64,000 bases of DNA from positions 9,395,731 to 9,459,730 of the forward strand of contig OX438758.1 in assembly GCA_949316235.1 (NCBI GenBank). Direction: 5' to 3'. The translations under genes were made by a program, and so were the position numbers. Under the pieces are notes generated by a model. That model had not been told where the DNA came from. It searched no databases and saw nothing but the letters and a program-made list of their open reading frames with translations. Each line of letters begins with the position of its first letter. Position 1 is the first letter of the stretch. The stretch comes from Oegoconia quadripuncta. Taxonomy: Eukaryota > Arthropoda > Insecta > Lepidoptera > Autostichidae. Positions 45,931-57,058 of the stretch are shown in pieces.

Positions 45931-46880
45931 CATTAAATAACTTAAAAGTCAATCCTAAATAACAACCCAAGATAAGAAATCAATAAAGTTTTAAACGGTA
46001 GATTTCAGGGATTGCTCAGTAGTGAAACTCTTGTTTTTCAGAAAAAGATTTTTCTTAAATAAATCAATGCCTTATCCATTATCTTTTGTCAAACCGTGGT
46101 CGGTCACAGCAGTGAGTTTTGGACAGACAGCAAGTTGGATTAAGAGGATTAGTATCACTCATATCACAAATTGGTGGTTACATCACGGCTACCAGAGCAA
46201 GGGATTAAAGTCTTGTTCGTTGACAAAAAAGTAGCTTTCTTTCAATTGTTAATTGGCATGCTTGTATGTCATTCTTAGAGAGATAAGTAGTATGTTAATT
46301 GTTAATACGTGTAATGTAGAAACGTTTTTGGGCACCTCTCTAACGGTCTTTAACTATAAGTGAAATAAGATATCTAATGAATGATTTTCATTTCACTAGA
46401 CCGGTACTTTGGTAATAGCTAAGTAGGTAAGGTAGGTACTCTTAGCAAATGTAGATTGGTAAATTAATTATACATTTTTCATTGCTTAGTATAGATTTAT
46501 ATTAGTACTTAACATTAATATCTTAAGTAAGGCTGACGATTGTTATTTATAGTCACAATTAATTAATTAAGACGCTAAAACTGAAATGACTAGTAATACA
46601 GTCCGCTTAAATGGTTGAAAGCAGACCTTATTATGTATTTTGCAGATGCCATAATTATCATAAAATTAATGTATCCTATGATACTCTGGCGATAAAGACG
46701 AATCTAACGACTCTTTGCAATTGATAGTCAACCAGGCATAAAAAATTGAGTAAAAAAATTACAAGCTGAATACTGACCTACCCTTTTTCATGTTTATAAG
46801 ATTTATTGTCATTTTATGAAAAAAATTTAACGAACTAATTTCAAACTTTACTTGATTCGATTTTTTTTCGAAATTTCGAA
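45931..46880. other. AT-rich stretch, nothing recognised
   Basis: No repeat or gene recognised. Confidence 0.5.
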
Positions 46881-46899
46881 CTTACAATGTGTGTAGTGC

Positions 46900-47067
46900 A
46901 GTGTAGCTCGACGAACTGATAGCCAGCCGGTGGGGCATTAAAGGTCTGGAGGGGAGACCACGCACCGGGAAGGCGCTGGATGCGGGCCGCTTCCAACAGG
47001 CCACTCTGGATCTCCATGGGAGCAGCCTATAATCAACAGAGGATGTCCTGTCGCTAATGATGACGGA
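46900..47067 (+). mobile_element. RTE-like LINE 3' relic
   Basis: 'tagctcgacgaactgatagc', 'ggtggggcattaaaggtctg', 'ggagaccacgcaccgggaag' and a tail of 'gaggatgtcctgtcgctaat' plus GATGACG. It is homologous to 4325-4720, is GC-rich compared with its surroundings, and has lost its frame. Confidence 0.65.
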
Positions 47068-47120
47068 ACGTTGCATATAACAAATAAAATTGTTGCGGAT
47101 TTCGAGAGAACACAATTTTT

Positions 47121-47755
47121 GTTAAGGACAATCTTAACATTTCCTGCAATGTAAACTCGTGTGTAAATTAACGTCATGCTAACTGTAAATCAATTGCTAT
47201 TAATAACCAAAATAAAACATTACCAATTCATAGTTCTGTTATGATATTAATTGTCGATAACACAGCGTCTAATACAAGTCAAACTGAATCGGAACAAAAA
47301 GCATTTATCTTTTCGACCACCAACGCTGAACAAGCCTACTCTATTAAATACTTAGACAGTTTCCAAATTTATGGCCCCCACTCGTATTGTTTCAATTAGA
47401 AATACCGAATTAAATGTATTCTAGTGACGCCCAAATTGCTATATCTTCGTATTTAAAATGGCTTTCTATTGTATAGGTCATTATTTATTACAAAATATCA
47501 ATAACCTTAGTATACTCCCTAAAGCGATAGTATTATACCGTTTAAAGGCCCGCCTATATTGTGTTACGGAGTCCATTATTTCAGTTTTCGATTTGATTCT
47601 AGATTCAATGGCGAAATCTATGGTCATGTGGATGTTATCGTTCTTGTATAGTCGGGTGTAGAACTTGTGCCTCAATTGCAAAAAGTGATAAATACCGTTT
47701 TCTACAAGTTCGATACTGTTTTATAATGTGCGAACTAAGGCATCAAGATATAGAT
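47121..47755. other. AT-rich stretch, nothing recognised
   Basis: No repeat or gene recognised. Short frames overlap on both strands at 47458-47681. Confidence 0.45.
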
Positions 47756-47756
47756 A

Positions 47757-48335
47757 TGTCGGAGATGGGTGCGGGCGTTGCGAGTGACTGATACGGTGCC
47801 AGTCGCGTGGTAAAGGGTAGCTCGGGTAATGGCGATATTATTGCAAGCAATACTATAGGCGAATAGAAAACGTATTCACATTCGATTATGATCATGAAAA
47901 CTGAGATGCTTACTGGTGAATAGTAAACATTAGCACGCCCTTCATGCCATGCAACTTGGCCCTCGCGTGCAGTCTGTGGAATTCAGCTGGACCTAGTAGG
48001 TATATCATTCCTCCTTGCTCAAATTCCATGATCAACTTCTTATTAACTAACGACTCAACGGATTCGTCCACGCATCGGTGATAGTAGGTAATCAGAATCA
48101 CTCAAAGTCTTTGATGTGCTCAGTTTATCTTCGACTCCTTTAACGGCTGTTAGCAAAGTCCCCCTCATTTTCGATGTGCAGACCTAATATTACTGTTAAC
48201 GTCGTCGCCGCGCCGTTTCCGGCGATACAAGCGCTACTAGATTTAGTTCCCATTGCAAACCGCGTATTATGAGAGTCATCTATCTAAATTATGAATTCTA
48301 TCGCTAATTTGTCGCTATATTTGTCAGTTTGCTAA
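47757..48335 (-). mobile_element. Unidentified dispersed repeat H, copy 2
   Basis: Colinear with 11460-12075. The minus strand has a 63-codon open frame (48101 to 47910) with ESVESLVNKKLIMEFEQ and FHRLHARAKLHGM. A tandem pair of gene relics is unlikely, because the two copies are 36 kb apart. Protein unrecognised. Confidence 0.6.
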
Positions 48336-48478
48336 AAAGATCCAGTGCCGAAGACATGCGTTAATTCAAGAAGTGCAGGAATTTGGCTTTAAAGGCAGTG
48401 CCCGATTGAAGCGACAGCTACCTAAATTCAATGCCATGAAAATGTAAATAGGTAATTCCATATGTATGCTAAAGTTTT

Positions 48479-48763
48479 GAACGCCTTTGTGGCTTAATGT
48501 AAACAACATAACCTTTACGAATTGGAGGTCGCTGGTTCGATTCTCAGCCATGTTTAGTACTCGGTTTGGTTGGTGGTAGGGCATTTTAAATGTCCGCTTG
48601 GCTAACTACTACCATCTTATTTATGTCTGCCGCCAAACAGCAATGTTAATAGCATTGTTGTGTTCCGGTTGTCAGACATAAGATAGCTAGTGCCCCAAAT
48701 ATATTGAGGTTTCCGGGTCAGTACGCTTCAAATGATGACCCGCCCGATGCGCATAAAAAAAAC
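48479..48763 (+). mobile_element. SINE family C copy, internally reduced
   Basis: Head acgcctttgtggcttaatgt, B box ctggttcgattctc, a short deletion after it, then body and the 'gcgcataaaaaaa' end. Confidence 0.82.
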
Positions 48764-48825
48764 ATCGTCACTTTTCAACAGGTGAAATTGTGGGTAATCT
48801 CATTTCTAGTCAATCATAAAAAATT
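48764..48825 (+). mobile_element. LINE family P tail fragment
   Basis: 'catcgtcacttttcaacagg', 'tgaaattgtggg' and 'agtcaatcataaaa' follow directly after the SINE A-tail. Confidence 0.45.
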
Positions 48826-48884
48826 TGATTCATTCCTCTGTGACCCCATGACACAGGGCTTTGTGATACCAATAATATAGGTAC

Positions 48885-48927
48885 AATTTATTCACAGTAA
48901 GATACTGAATCTTACTGTGAATAAATT
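48885..48927. repeat. Perfect 19-bp inverted repeat with 5-nt loop
   Basis: The arms 48885-48903 and 48909-48927 are exact reverse complements, with 'actga' between them. Such a hairpin is not expected by chance at this length. No flanking element explains it. Confidence 0.9.
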
Positions 48928-48990
48928 CATGTGAATGTTACTTACTGGTAACATTTTAATTATTTTATGCAACAATGATACTATTTAACC

Positions 48991-49215
48991 GTAAAAAAAA
49001 TAGGGCATATTAGGTAAGCGAAGTACAAGGTATTGTCATAGGTGGTTTTTTTTAAAACTATCATAGAATAATGCCTTAATTGTGTCATTTGACGGTCGCG
49101 TTTGTAGCCTATGCTACATAACTATATCATTAAATTAAATAAATAAAGAAAACTTATTAAACTACCTATGCCAATAACTTCTATTTCACTTACTTAATAT
49201 GCCCTATTTTTTTTC
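48991..49215. mobile_element. MITE-like element with about 53-bp inverted repeats
   Basis: The left arm begins aaaaaaaatagggcatatta and ends 'gtcataggtgg'. The right arm, read in reverse complement, begins with the same 20 bases and ends 'ggcataggtag', with about 44 of 53 positions equal. It is about 220 bp with no coding capacity. The inner end 'aaactacctatgccaata' recurs at about 63620. Confidence 0.8.
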
Positions 49216-49341
49216 TTGCTGTAAAAATAACTCATCCGGTATAAACTCTCATCTAAATCATGCATTAATTAAATTATCATTTTAGCAATTAAATTTTAAC
49301 AAAAGAAATTCTATAAATGAAAAACCTTATTATTAGTATCT

Positions 49342-49592
49342 TTTTTTTTCTTTTTTTTTTATGAACAACTGGTTGGTACTTGACCTCAATCACACCTGAT
49401 GTTAAGTGAAGATGAGGTCGAAGGTGGAAGCGTACTGACCCGGAAATCCCAACACATTTGGGGAGACTGGCTATCTTATCTCTAACAACCGGAACACAAC
49501 AATGCTATTAGCATTGCTGCTTGGCGGCAGATTTAGATAAGATGGTGGTAGCTAGCCAGGCGGACATTTAAAATACCCTACCACCAACCAAT
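49342..49592 (-). mobile_element. SINE family C, head missing
   Basis: Poly-T, then 'acctcaatcacacctgatgt', 'ctgacccggaaatcccaaca' and 'gataagatggtggtagctag', and it ends at 'ctaccaccaacca'. The promoter-bearing head is absent. Confidence 0.82.
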
Positions 49593-49599
49593 CTGATTT

Positions 49600-50375
49600 G
49601 TAACACACTTTATATATTATCTATCTAAACGATGCTGTTTCAATGTTGCTTTCTCTATTAATACTGTTATTGAGAATGCGTAGAGATGAGGTTTTATAGT
49701 TAGCACTAAACTGGTTTCCTTTGCAAGTAAACAATAAAACTGAAATGCCTAGGTAATAACTGAGGTAGTTAGTAATTACATGCCGCTATGTATAATATGT
49801 CCTTGTATCTATTAAAGGTAATACGACTTTTTAATTATAATTTTAATAGGTATAGGTGAGTGCATCTTCTGTTTTACATTTTGTGCTAGATTGGTATCAT
49901 TGCGTAATAGACTAATAATACTCGTATTCAATTATTTATTTGGGCGATGCTAGACTTCCTGATGTTAACCGCAGACGCGGCCAAAGGTGAAATCGCGTTA
50001 ACCTGTACCACAACTTCAACAGCCGGACCAAATATACTATTAACATTATTACTTGGGTTGGACATACGGAGTATTAAGAGGGTTTATTCTGTCCAGAGGC
50101 GTCATTGGATAAATAAAGATTTCGAAAAAAATAAAAAAAATTTTGATTTGCTCTGTATTTAAAAAGAAATCTTCATTTATGAGTTTTGAGGTTACAAACA
50201 TAAATAGATTTTTTTTTGAGCAGGATCTGTTGCTGTTAGTCAAAAGACTTTTACAGCGTCACTGGGAGCGCTCTGCCCGTCGATAGAAAAATACAACCTC
50301 CTCCATTTTTAAAGTAACGTAAGGTAATTTTAAATAACCTTAGTGCTGTAAACCTTTCAGCATGTAAAAGTAATA
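49600..50375. other. AT-rich stretch, nothing recognised
   Basis: A 71-codon plus frame (49947-50162) starts in slightly GC-richer DNA, but nothing in it is recognisable. Confidence 0.45.
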
Positions 50376-50378
50376 GAA

Positions 50379-50535
50379 CCACCCCGTCTCTTCCCTTGGG
50401 TGTCGTAAAGGTCGATTAAGTACACCAAAAACACGTGTCACTATATTTCAAAAGGTGAACGTGGATGTTGTTTCAAACATGGATGGATATCTTTAACCAC
50501 CTCATTTTGGATAAAGGCCATGAAGTCCATATGTA
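50379..50535 (-). mobile_element. Dispersed element family G, internally deleted
   Basis: Antisense 'gtctcttcccttgggtgtcg' and 'acctcattttggataaagg'. The middle part is shorter than in the other copies. Confidence 0.6.
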
Positions 50536-50539
50536 TCAA

Positions 50540-51140
50540 AAACTAACAAAGAACAAACATTGAAAACTTTCTTATTACGAGTAGGTACAACACATTGTCA
50601 CATCGACACCAACTTTCTCGGGGACTTCCTATCACCTCTAAGTTATTGTGTGGCTGGATTAAAAAAGCTGAATCCATAACCACTTTCTTAACATCTACCG
50701 TCCCCTTTATAGCCATATTATTATAATGGCAGAAGTAATTACTTCCATAATATCCGCTACCTATGAAGTTATTTTGCCGATACATACAGCCATTTGCAAA
50801 ATTACAGCTTTTACGGCGTCAGTGATTAGAAGTAACGGTTTTGATACATTAGCGAAACGCCTTTGGGAACTATTTGGTTGAAAGTATCAAAATAACTAGG
50901 ATTATGCGTTAGGGAGATTTAGTTTAATAATAGTGAATGATTGACAGAACCAGCAGTGTAGGTTAAGCTATAAAATTAACTATTGCTCTATAGCTTTTAC
51001 TTTGAAATTTATGGTGTTTAAGTTCTTTTCAATAATAAAGTCGTGGAGTTGATTTGGACTAGTTAAAGATTTTAATTAACGTTGCTTTTAGAAATTTAAT
51101 GGGTTAGTTTTATGTTAGTAATGCTGTGAATGCGACGCTA
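50540..51140. other. AT-rich stretch, nothing recognised
   Basis: No repeat or gene recognised. Confidence 0.5.
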
Positions 51141-51145
51141 GATTG

Positions 51146-51444
51146 TTTTTTTTATGCGCAACGGGTTGGTACTAGACCTCAATCACACGTGATGTTAAGT
51201 GAAGATGAGGTCGAAGATGGAAGCGTACTGACCCGGAAACCCCAACATATTTTTAGGGGACTGGCTATCTTATCTCTGACAACCGGAACACACACCGGGA
51301 ACCGGGACACAACAATGCTTGGCGGCAGATTTACATAAGATGGTGGTAGCTAGCCAGTATTTAAACATGTACCCCGCTGGGGATCGAACCCGCGACCTCC
51401 GAATCGTAAACCCAATGTTGTTTACATTGAGCCACGGAGGCGGA
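51146..51444 (-). mobile_element. SINE family C with visible target-site duplication
   Basis: Runs from poly-T and 'tatgcgcaacgggttggtac' to the head 'gagccacggaggcgg'. The words flanking it, attgttttttt on the left and attgtttttt on the right (51445-51455), look like a target-site duplication. A small internal duplication, 'ccggaacaca' / 'ccgggaaccgggacaca', lies near 51283-51310. Confidence 0.88.
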
Positions 51445-51456
51445 TTGTTTTTTAAA

Positions 51457-52120
51457 CGAGATTTTTAATTATAAATTTGTGGCATATTATAAGTAGCGAG
51501 TAACCTTACTTGACAATTTTCCTCCTAGTGACTACATTAACAACATTCATCTATACAACATTTGTAGCTAAGCCAAGCTTCCATAATTTTACAAAAAAAT
51601 GTTTAATAATTTCAGTGAATTTATTAATGATTTAACTTAGAACTCTTCTATTTTCAAAAAAAAAATCGATCAATATCTTCTTTATATTTATGAAACCAAC
51701 TATTTTTAGAAAATATAATAGAGCCATTATTGATAATTTTTTAGAAAATTGCTTTTCTACTTTTTTTTTATTTTTTTTTTTATTTTACTCGATTCACAAA
51801 ACTGGACACAATTCAAAATATTTTTAGTCTTACCCAACATGGCAAAGGATTGGAAGGATGCTTTAGGAGATATTAGCATCTTCTACAACTCAATTAAGTT
51901 TACAGTGGTAACTTTAATTTAATATTGTAGGTTTCATAACTAAATACTTAAACTATACCTAAACCAAATGGTTAGAAAATATTTTTATTCTATTACTGAT
52001 GGCTACTCTATCCTTGTACAAAAAAACCAGTAACTTTAAGATTATAGGAAGTTACTCCACAAAAATTACGTATTTTCACTGGACTATAGCCTAAATGGGT
52101 CTTTTTTTGCGAAATTGATG
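51457..52120. other. AT-rich stretch, nothing recognised
   Basis: Long T-runs near 51760-51785. Otherwise nothing was recognised. Confidence 0.5.
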
Positions 52121-52129
52121 AAAGTATTT

Positions 52130-52290
52130 ATTATTACCCGACTAGAGCGAAGCCAAAAGGTAGGTAACGTGATCACCGTGCATGTAGGTATGTAACCACC
52201 TACAGCTTGAACGCCTCAGTCTGCAGCCCGACCGCCTAACTCTATTGCTTTGGGTATTGTCATCGTGTATAACATAAAATAAGCAAACTG
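52130..52290 (+). mobile_element. Repeat end (ACCCGACTAGAGCGAAGCC type)
   Basis: 'acccgactagagcgaagcca' then 'gtgcatgtaggtatgta' and 'accacctacagcttgaacgc' matches a tail type known from many lepidopteran sequences, in which the block ends retroelement copies. Only one copy was seen in this window. Confidence 0.4.
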
Positions 52291-52727
52291 TGTTCGAAAT
52301 CCAAACTATAGAAGAAATTGTTTCAACTTCCGTCAGCAGGTGTAACATTGTGCCGAACCTGTCATCTCAAAACCGCGATTGACGCATCGAGCAATGTGAC
52401 ACCTCAAGATAGAAAGTCCCCAACTAGTGGGGACCACAATGAGTGGAAACTTACGCATACCGCGGATTCAATTGAATCATTCTAACATTAATTATGTTGG
52501 ATTTGGACGGTCAGCACAAAAGGTAGAGCTAAATTAAAAAAAGAAATTATATAAAAGTTTGTATTAAACGAAAAATCTATTTATTTATCTAGCTAGTCTC
52601 TATTAATTTCCAATCTCTATTAACATTTTGCTAAATTATCAAATTGTAAATATGTTTGTGAACTTGATATAAAGATTTAACCACAGTACTCGTATTAGTT
52701 GTGTTGTAATGTTATTTATACTTGTCA

Positions 52728-52862
52728 AAGTCACAAAATGCTTTATTTTGTAGTTACACAGGGTACACTTATAGTCAATTTCAGTTAAAAATGCATTTTA
52801 CCCCTAAGATGAACAAGTATGAAACTAGAGGGGTTACCCTTTTAAAAACAGGTTCTTATATT
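52728..52862 (-). mobile_element. LINE 3' end, family M, degraded
   Basis: 'tcaaagtcacaaaatgcttt', 'attttgtagttacacagg' and 'aaactagaggggttaccct' follow the family M order. They account for most of the 79-codon frame here. Confidence 0.5.
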
Positions 52863-52864
52863 AC

Positions 52865-54060
52865 AAATAGGTTTTTACATTTGATTATTAATTGTGAAAT
52901 AGATCTATCTGTTATTGTAGCGTTAATAGGCACTGTTAAGTTATCATCCACGGCGAGGTAAGATTATGATCAAACGCGATCGTTATCTGCCAACTATATA
53001 AAAAATATACTTATCTATATTGTTTTAAAAATAAAACAATTTTGATAACCGTACAGTCTACCGATTTCAACTTACGTGACTGATTTTTAATTTAATTGTA
53101 ATACCTGATTTTGCTCAACCGACCATAAGAAGCAGTTCGAATGGACAGATGTCAATCTCGACCGCTAGTTTTTTATATACATATGCGTTATATGTATATG
53201 TTTTTTAACAGTGCATGAATGGCTGGTTAGGTCGGCTTTTTGTCTTTTTATTGTAATATTTAATGAATTAACGATACCCAAGGTATCGGCATGTGAAATC
53301 ATTGTTTTTTTTTCTGTGTTAAGTATTGCTTTATAATTACATATTTATTGTATTGTATTTAATTGAAATGGTCAATTACAACGGGCCTACAATATTATGT
53401 ATTTTTAGGAAGCCTCCTATCTGTTAATGGAGATCTAATACCTAAAGCAGAACCCAACCTTGTACATTAGTTATTTTATTTGATACCACCTGAGAATTTA
53501 TTTGAAATTACACACTTAATATTTGTCTTTTTTAATTCCCAGGTATGATGGCTCAGCCTGATCTTCTACTGTAAGTATTTTTACTTAATTTATAATGAAA
53601 AGTAGTAAAAAATAAGTGTGATAGAGGATGTCAAGTTTCTTTATCATATTCTCGTCACATCGGATGCTTGCGTCTTATCATCAGCTGATATCGAATTAGC
53701 TTAAGACATTGTAACGGACAGGACATTATAACGGAGAAGTCGTCTCCAATGATGTTATACCTTGATATTTTTAGTTTAATTATGATGTAATGTATCTAAA
53801 TAGAATTTAGTTACTAATATTATTGAAGCGCTAAAACTTGGACAAATAAAATTAAATAAAGCGCATCATTAGCTTAATCAATTTTTATGGGCTCACGCTG
53901 GTAGTAAACCCTATCAAAGGAAAAAATAAACGTCAAAATCGATCAACAATTGACGAAAATATGGTTGAACCTGGAAAAAAAACATAAAGAGGAAAACAGA
54001 ACCTCTTCCTTTTTTGATTGAACTTGGTTAAAAAGTGTGGAGCTTGCATAAAATTATTCG
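52865..54060. other. AT-rich stretch, nothing recognised
   Basis: No repeat or gene recognised. Confidence 0.5.
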
Positions 54061-54400
54061 TAATACCTAATGGCGTCACGCAAATGTAGCACTCGATGAT
54101 ATGACATGACGTTCCACAAATCAGTAGAACATAAAAGGAAAAAACACCACATTTCCACCATCAATCTCCTGGCTCCATCATCAGATAGTAGACACCAAGT
54201 GTAATATATTGGACTCGTCAAGACGAATCATATGAGTCCAAACTCAAGGGATTTAGTAGTAGCCACTGAAGGGTTTCACCATCCATCTCCTGGCTCCATC
54301 ATCAGATCAGCTACAAGATACCAAATTATAGTATTGTCATAGTACAAATACATTAAAGTTTCATTTCGATAGGACAATTCTAATTGTCATTGTAAAGTGT
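54060..54400 (-). repeat. Duplicated dispersed repeat (CTCCTGGCTCCATCATCAGA type)
   Basis: The word ctcctggctccatcatcaga occurs twice (about 54167 and 54287), each followed by a 'caccaa' or 'taccaa' step, with 'gaatcatatgagtccaaact' between. This pattern is common in Lepidoptera, and here two partial copies sit in the same direction. The element class is not established. Confidence 0.45.
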
Positions 54401-54588
54401 AAGTTTAAATTAAATTTCCAGATTTGATTACATTATTGTTAGTTGTTAGTTACAAGTGAAGCTAATAAAATGAGTTAAAAATGAAGAAAGATGAGATTCT
54501 AGGTTGAAAAATATATATATCCATAGCAGAAAAATAACTACAATAAATATATATGTTTCATTTAAAATAAGTATCTATTTACAAAAAA

Positions 54589-54690
54589 AAATGTATTTAT
54601 GTAGTATATCAACCATCTGGTATCCACAACACAATAGTTGCTTAATGTGGAACTAAATGGTATTGTGTGTACGCCCAAGGATATTGTATT
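54589..54690 (+). mobile_element. SINE family B, 3' end
   Basis: 'tatcaaccatctggtatcca' and 'gttgcttaatgtggaactaa', with no head. Confidence 0.65.
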
Positions 54691-54899
54691 TATTATTATT
54701 TATTTATTTATTTATGATGACAAATCTTTGATAGAGCTATGCAAGACGATTAAAATCTCCAAGCAACTATATCTGAACTTCGAATTCCTCTACATAAGGA
54801 TTCTCTGGATTACGGAATGTAGTCTAAATATTTCGTCCAATAACTATCACTCTAGATTTTACAATTATGTCCAATAATAACTCCTCGATTGTTGCACCT

Positions 54900-55045
54900 T
54901 GCTAACAAGTCCGCAAGTGCCACTTACCGCAACTAGATCCGCGGGCGCTGCGCGGGCGCAGGTAATCGACGACATCCGAGTTACGCGTTTGCGCAAACCC
55001 TTATACAGTGTGTTACCAGCCTGCTGGAGCAAGAGTAGTAAATCC
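54900..55045. other. GC-rich island with a possible minus-strand first exon
   Basis: About 140 bp distinctly richer in GC and CpG than the surrounding DNA, open on both strands. On the minus strand an ATG at 54975-54973 opens 16 codons (MSSITCARAAPADLVA) that end in phase at a strong splice donor, GTAAGT (antisense of 54922-54927). The downstream exon was not found, so a gene call is not justified. A decayed mobile-element copy is equally possible. Confidence 0.25.
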
Positions 55046-55169
55046 TTATTATTACTAGAATTATTCTTAAGCATTATCAAAACAAACCAATAAATATCAA
55101 TATATTTAAACTTCTACTTTCCTGATACCTTTATTTCCTTTTTTTAAAAGATTTAGATTTTAACCTCAT

Positions 55170-55712
55170 ATTCCCGTGGGTGTCTTTAAAGAGGACTATA
55201 GGTAATTTCGCCAATAACATCTACAAATTTGCACATTTTTACGGTGAAGGACTCACCCCAATCACGCCAAATCTTTTTTTTTTTTTATGCACAACGGGTT
55301 GGTACTTGGCCTCAATCACACCTGATGTTAAGTGAAGATGAGGTCGAAGGTGGAAGCGTACTGACCCGGAAACCCGGAAAAAAAACTGACTGGCTAACTT
55401 ATCTCTGACAACCGGAACACAACAATGCTATTAACATTGCTGCTTGGCGGCAGATTTAGATAAGATGGTGGTAGCTAGCCAGGCGGACATTTAAAATGCC
55501 CTACCACCAACCAAACCTAGTACTTAAACATGTATATTGTTTACATTGAGCCACGGAGGAGGTCACGTGTGCATTTCTGTATAATTCGAAATGTGAACCG
55601 CGGATATTGTTTTAATCATTAAACTTTTAATTTTTGGAACACCCAAACGCTGTGATAGCTCTGGCCTCTCTGACCACCCCATTTGGGTTAAAGATCGTGA
55701 CGTTATGTATGA
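55170..55712 (-). mobile_element. Dispersed element family G, split by a SINE
   Basis: Its first part (55170-55268) has 'cgtgggtgtctttaaagagg' and 'tttttacggtgaaggactca'. The second part (55562-55712) restarts with 'gtcacgtgtgcatttctgta' and ends 'accccatttgggttaaag'. The break holds a complete family C insertion. Confidence 0.75.
55273..55561 (-). mobile_element. SINE family C nested in family G, lacking its B box
   Basis: Poly-T and 'tatgcacaacgggttggtac' to 'gagccacggaggagg'. About 45 bp that should hold the B box are missing between 'acttaaacatgta' and 'ttgtttacattgag'. A possible short target duplication (tcacg) flanks it. Confidence 0.85.
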
Positions 55713-55741
55713 ATAGGTAATGGTGCGAGGGAAGTAAGTTC

Positions 55742-56012
55742 TCATCATCATCATAGCGTATACATCCCACTGCAGGGATATAGTCCTTCCCTTATATAAT
55801 GAGTGTGTGGGCTGCTGCTCCAATCCACCGTGCTGGCCCAATGCTGGTTGGGGACTTCACATGCCTTAGAATTTTTATTTCTCAGGCATGCTGGTCGGAC
55901 AAATGCACAAAAGTAATTAAATTAAATTTAGAAATTCATTGGTACGCTGCCTGCCTGGGAATCGAACCCGAACCTCCCAAATTGGGAGACCTCGTTAGCC
56001 ACCGACGCTCAA
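55742..56012 (-). mobile_element. SINE family E, near-complete
   Basis: Starts with (TCA)n and 'gtatacatcccactgcaggg', carries 'ttggggacttcacatgcctt' and a B box 'gggaatcgaacccg' in reverse, and ends 'ttagccaccgacgctc'. The middle is shortened. Confidence 0.8.
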
Positions 56013-56080
56013 GTAAGTACTATATTAACTAATTTAATAAATACATACACTATACTTAAAGCAAACCTTAGATTCTACTA

Positions 56081-56222
56081 TCACTGATATTCTTTAATTA
56101 GTCTGGGGTCTAAGGTAGCAATAGAATCACGTAGGGCACCGTCTACCTTCAGTAGGCGCCGTGTCGAGTACCACTGTTGATCCTGGATTACAGGAGTTAC
56201 AGTGGGAGGAGTGTGGAGGCCG
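56081..56222 (-). mobile_element. Unidentified coding repeat K, copy 2
   Basis: The partner of 26353-26490. The minus-strand frame is open from about 56222 to the TGA at 56083-56081 and carries QDQQWYSTRRLLKVDGAL and RDSIATLDPRLIKE. The frame is conserved between the two copies despite many base changes. Confidence 0.55.
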
Positions 56223-56336
56223 AATCTATCACTGATACCTGTCCATATGCTTCAGGTTGCAACTTGAATGTTGATCTGAAATAAGAATTATTACAAATAT
56301 TTCCCCTATAGATGACTTGTATATTATAGGTATTAA

Positions 56337-56573
56337 CTAGCTTTCCTCCCGCGACTTCGTCCGCGTGGAAGATTTTATCAAAATACAAACAACAAACTTT
56401 CATCCCCTATTTTATCCCCTTTAGGGGTAGAATTTATCAAAATCCTTTCTTAGCGGATGCCTACGTCATAACATCTACCTGCATGCCAAATTTCAGCCCG
56501 ATCCGTCCAGTGGTTTGGGCTGGGCGTTGATAGATCACTATGTCAGTCACCTTTGAGTTATATATATATAGAT
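56337..56573 (+). mobile_element. RTE-type 3' tail, subfamily F2, copy 2
   Basis: 'actagctttcctcccgcgac' to 'tcacctttgagttatatata'. Nearly identical to 32583-32818. Confidence 0.75.
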
Positions 56574-56604
56574 TAATACTTGTGAGTAATATCAACAGTC
56601 TTAG

Positions 56605-56885
56605 GTACATGTCCCCACTGTTGGGTTACAGCCTGCTCTCACTGGGAGAGGGTATAGGCCACATCCCACCACGCGTGCCTAGTTTGGATTCGTGGATTTG
56701 TATCAGAACAGTGGCCACCTGACAGTCAGTGTTTTTAATCCGTCCTACAGGAACGGCCACCGACTTGACTTTGGTTATTTAACGTGCCCTCCGAAGCACG
56801 GTAACATTCGTATTAAAATGCTACGAGTGGTCCCCCATTAATGGACTGACCGCTAATCGAAAAGGAATAGCGAATGCGACTGTGC
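56605..56885. repeat. Dispersed repeat family L
   Basis: 'tgtccccactgttgggttac', 'ggccacctgacagtcagtgt', 'ggccaccgacttgac' and 'gaatgcgactgtg'. Its middle and end match 59575-59855, 37488-37572 and 590-690. Class unknown. Confidence 0.6.
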
Positions 56886-57058
56886 GACTGTGCATGAGTG
56901 CTGTTAATTAATGATGATATTTTTACGAAACAAATAAAATGAAAAACTTTCTTTGTGTGGTGTCGTGAGACTTCGTATGTTTTTTTATATTCGTTACAAT
57001 ATTACTATTGTAAATTCTATACCGACTATATCCAAAAACAGTGTGTGTCTTATTAGTG

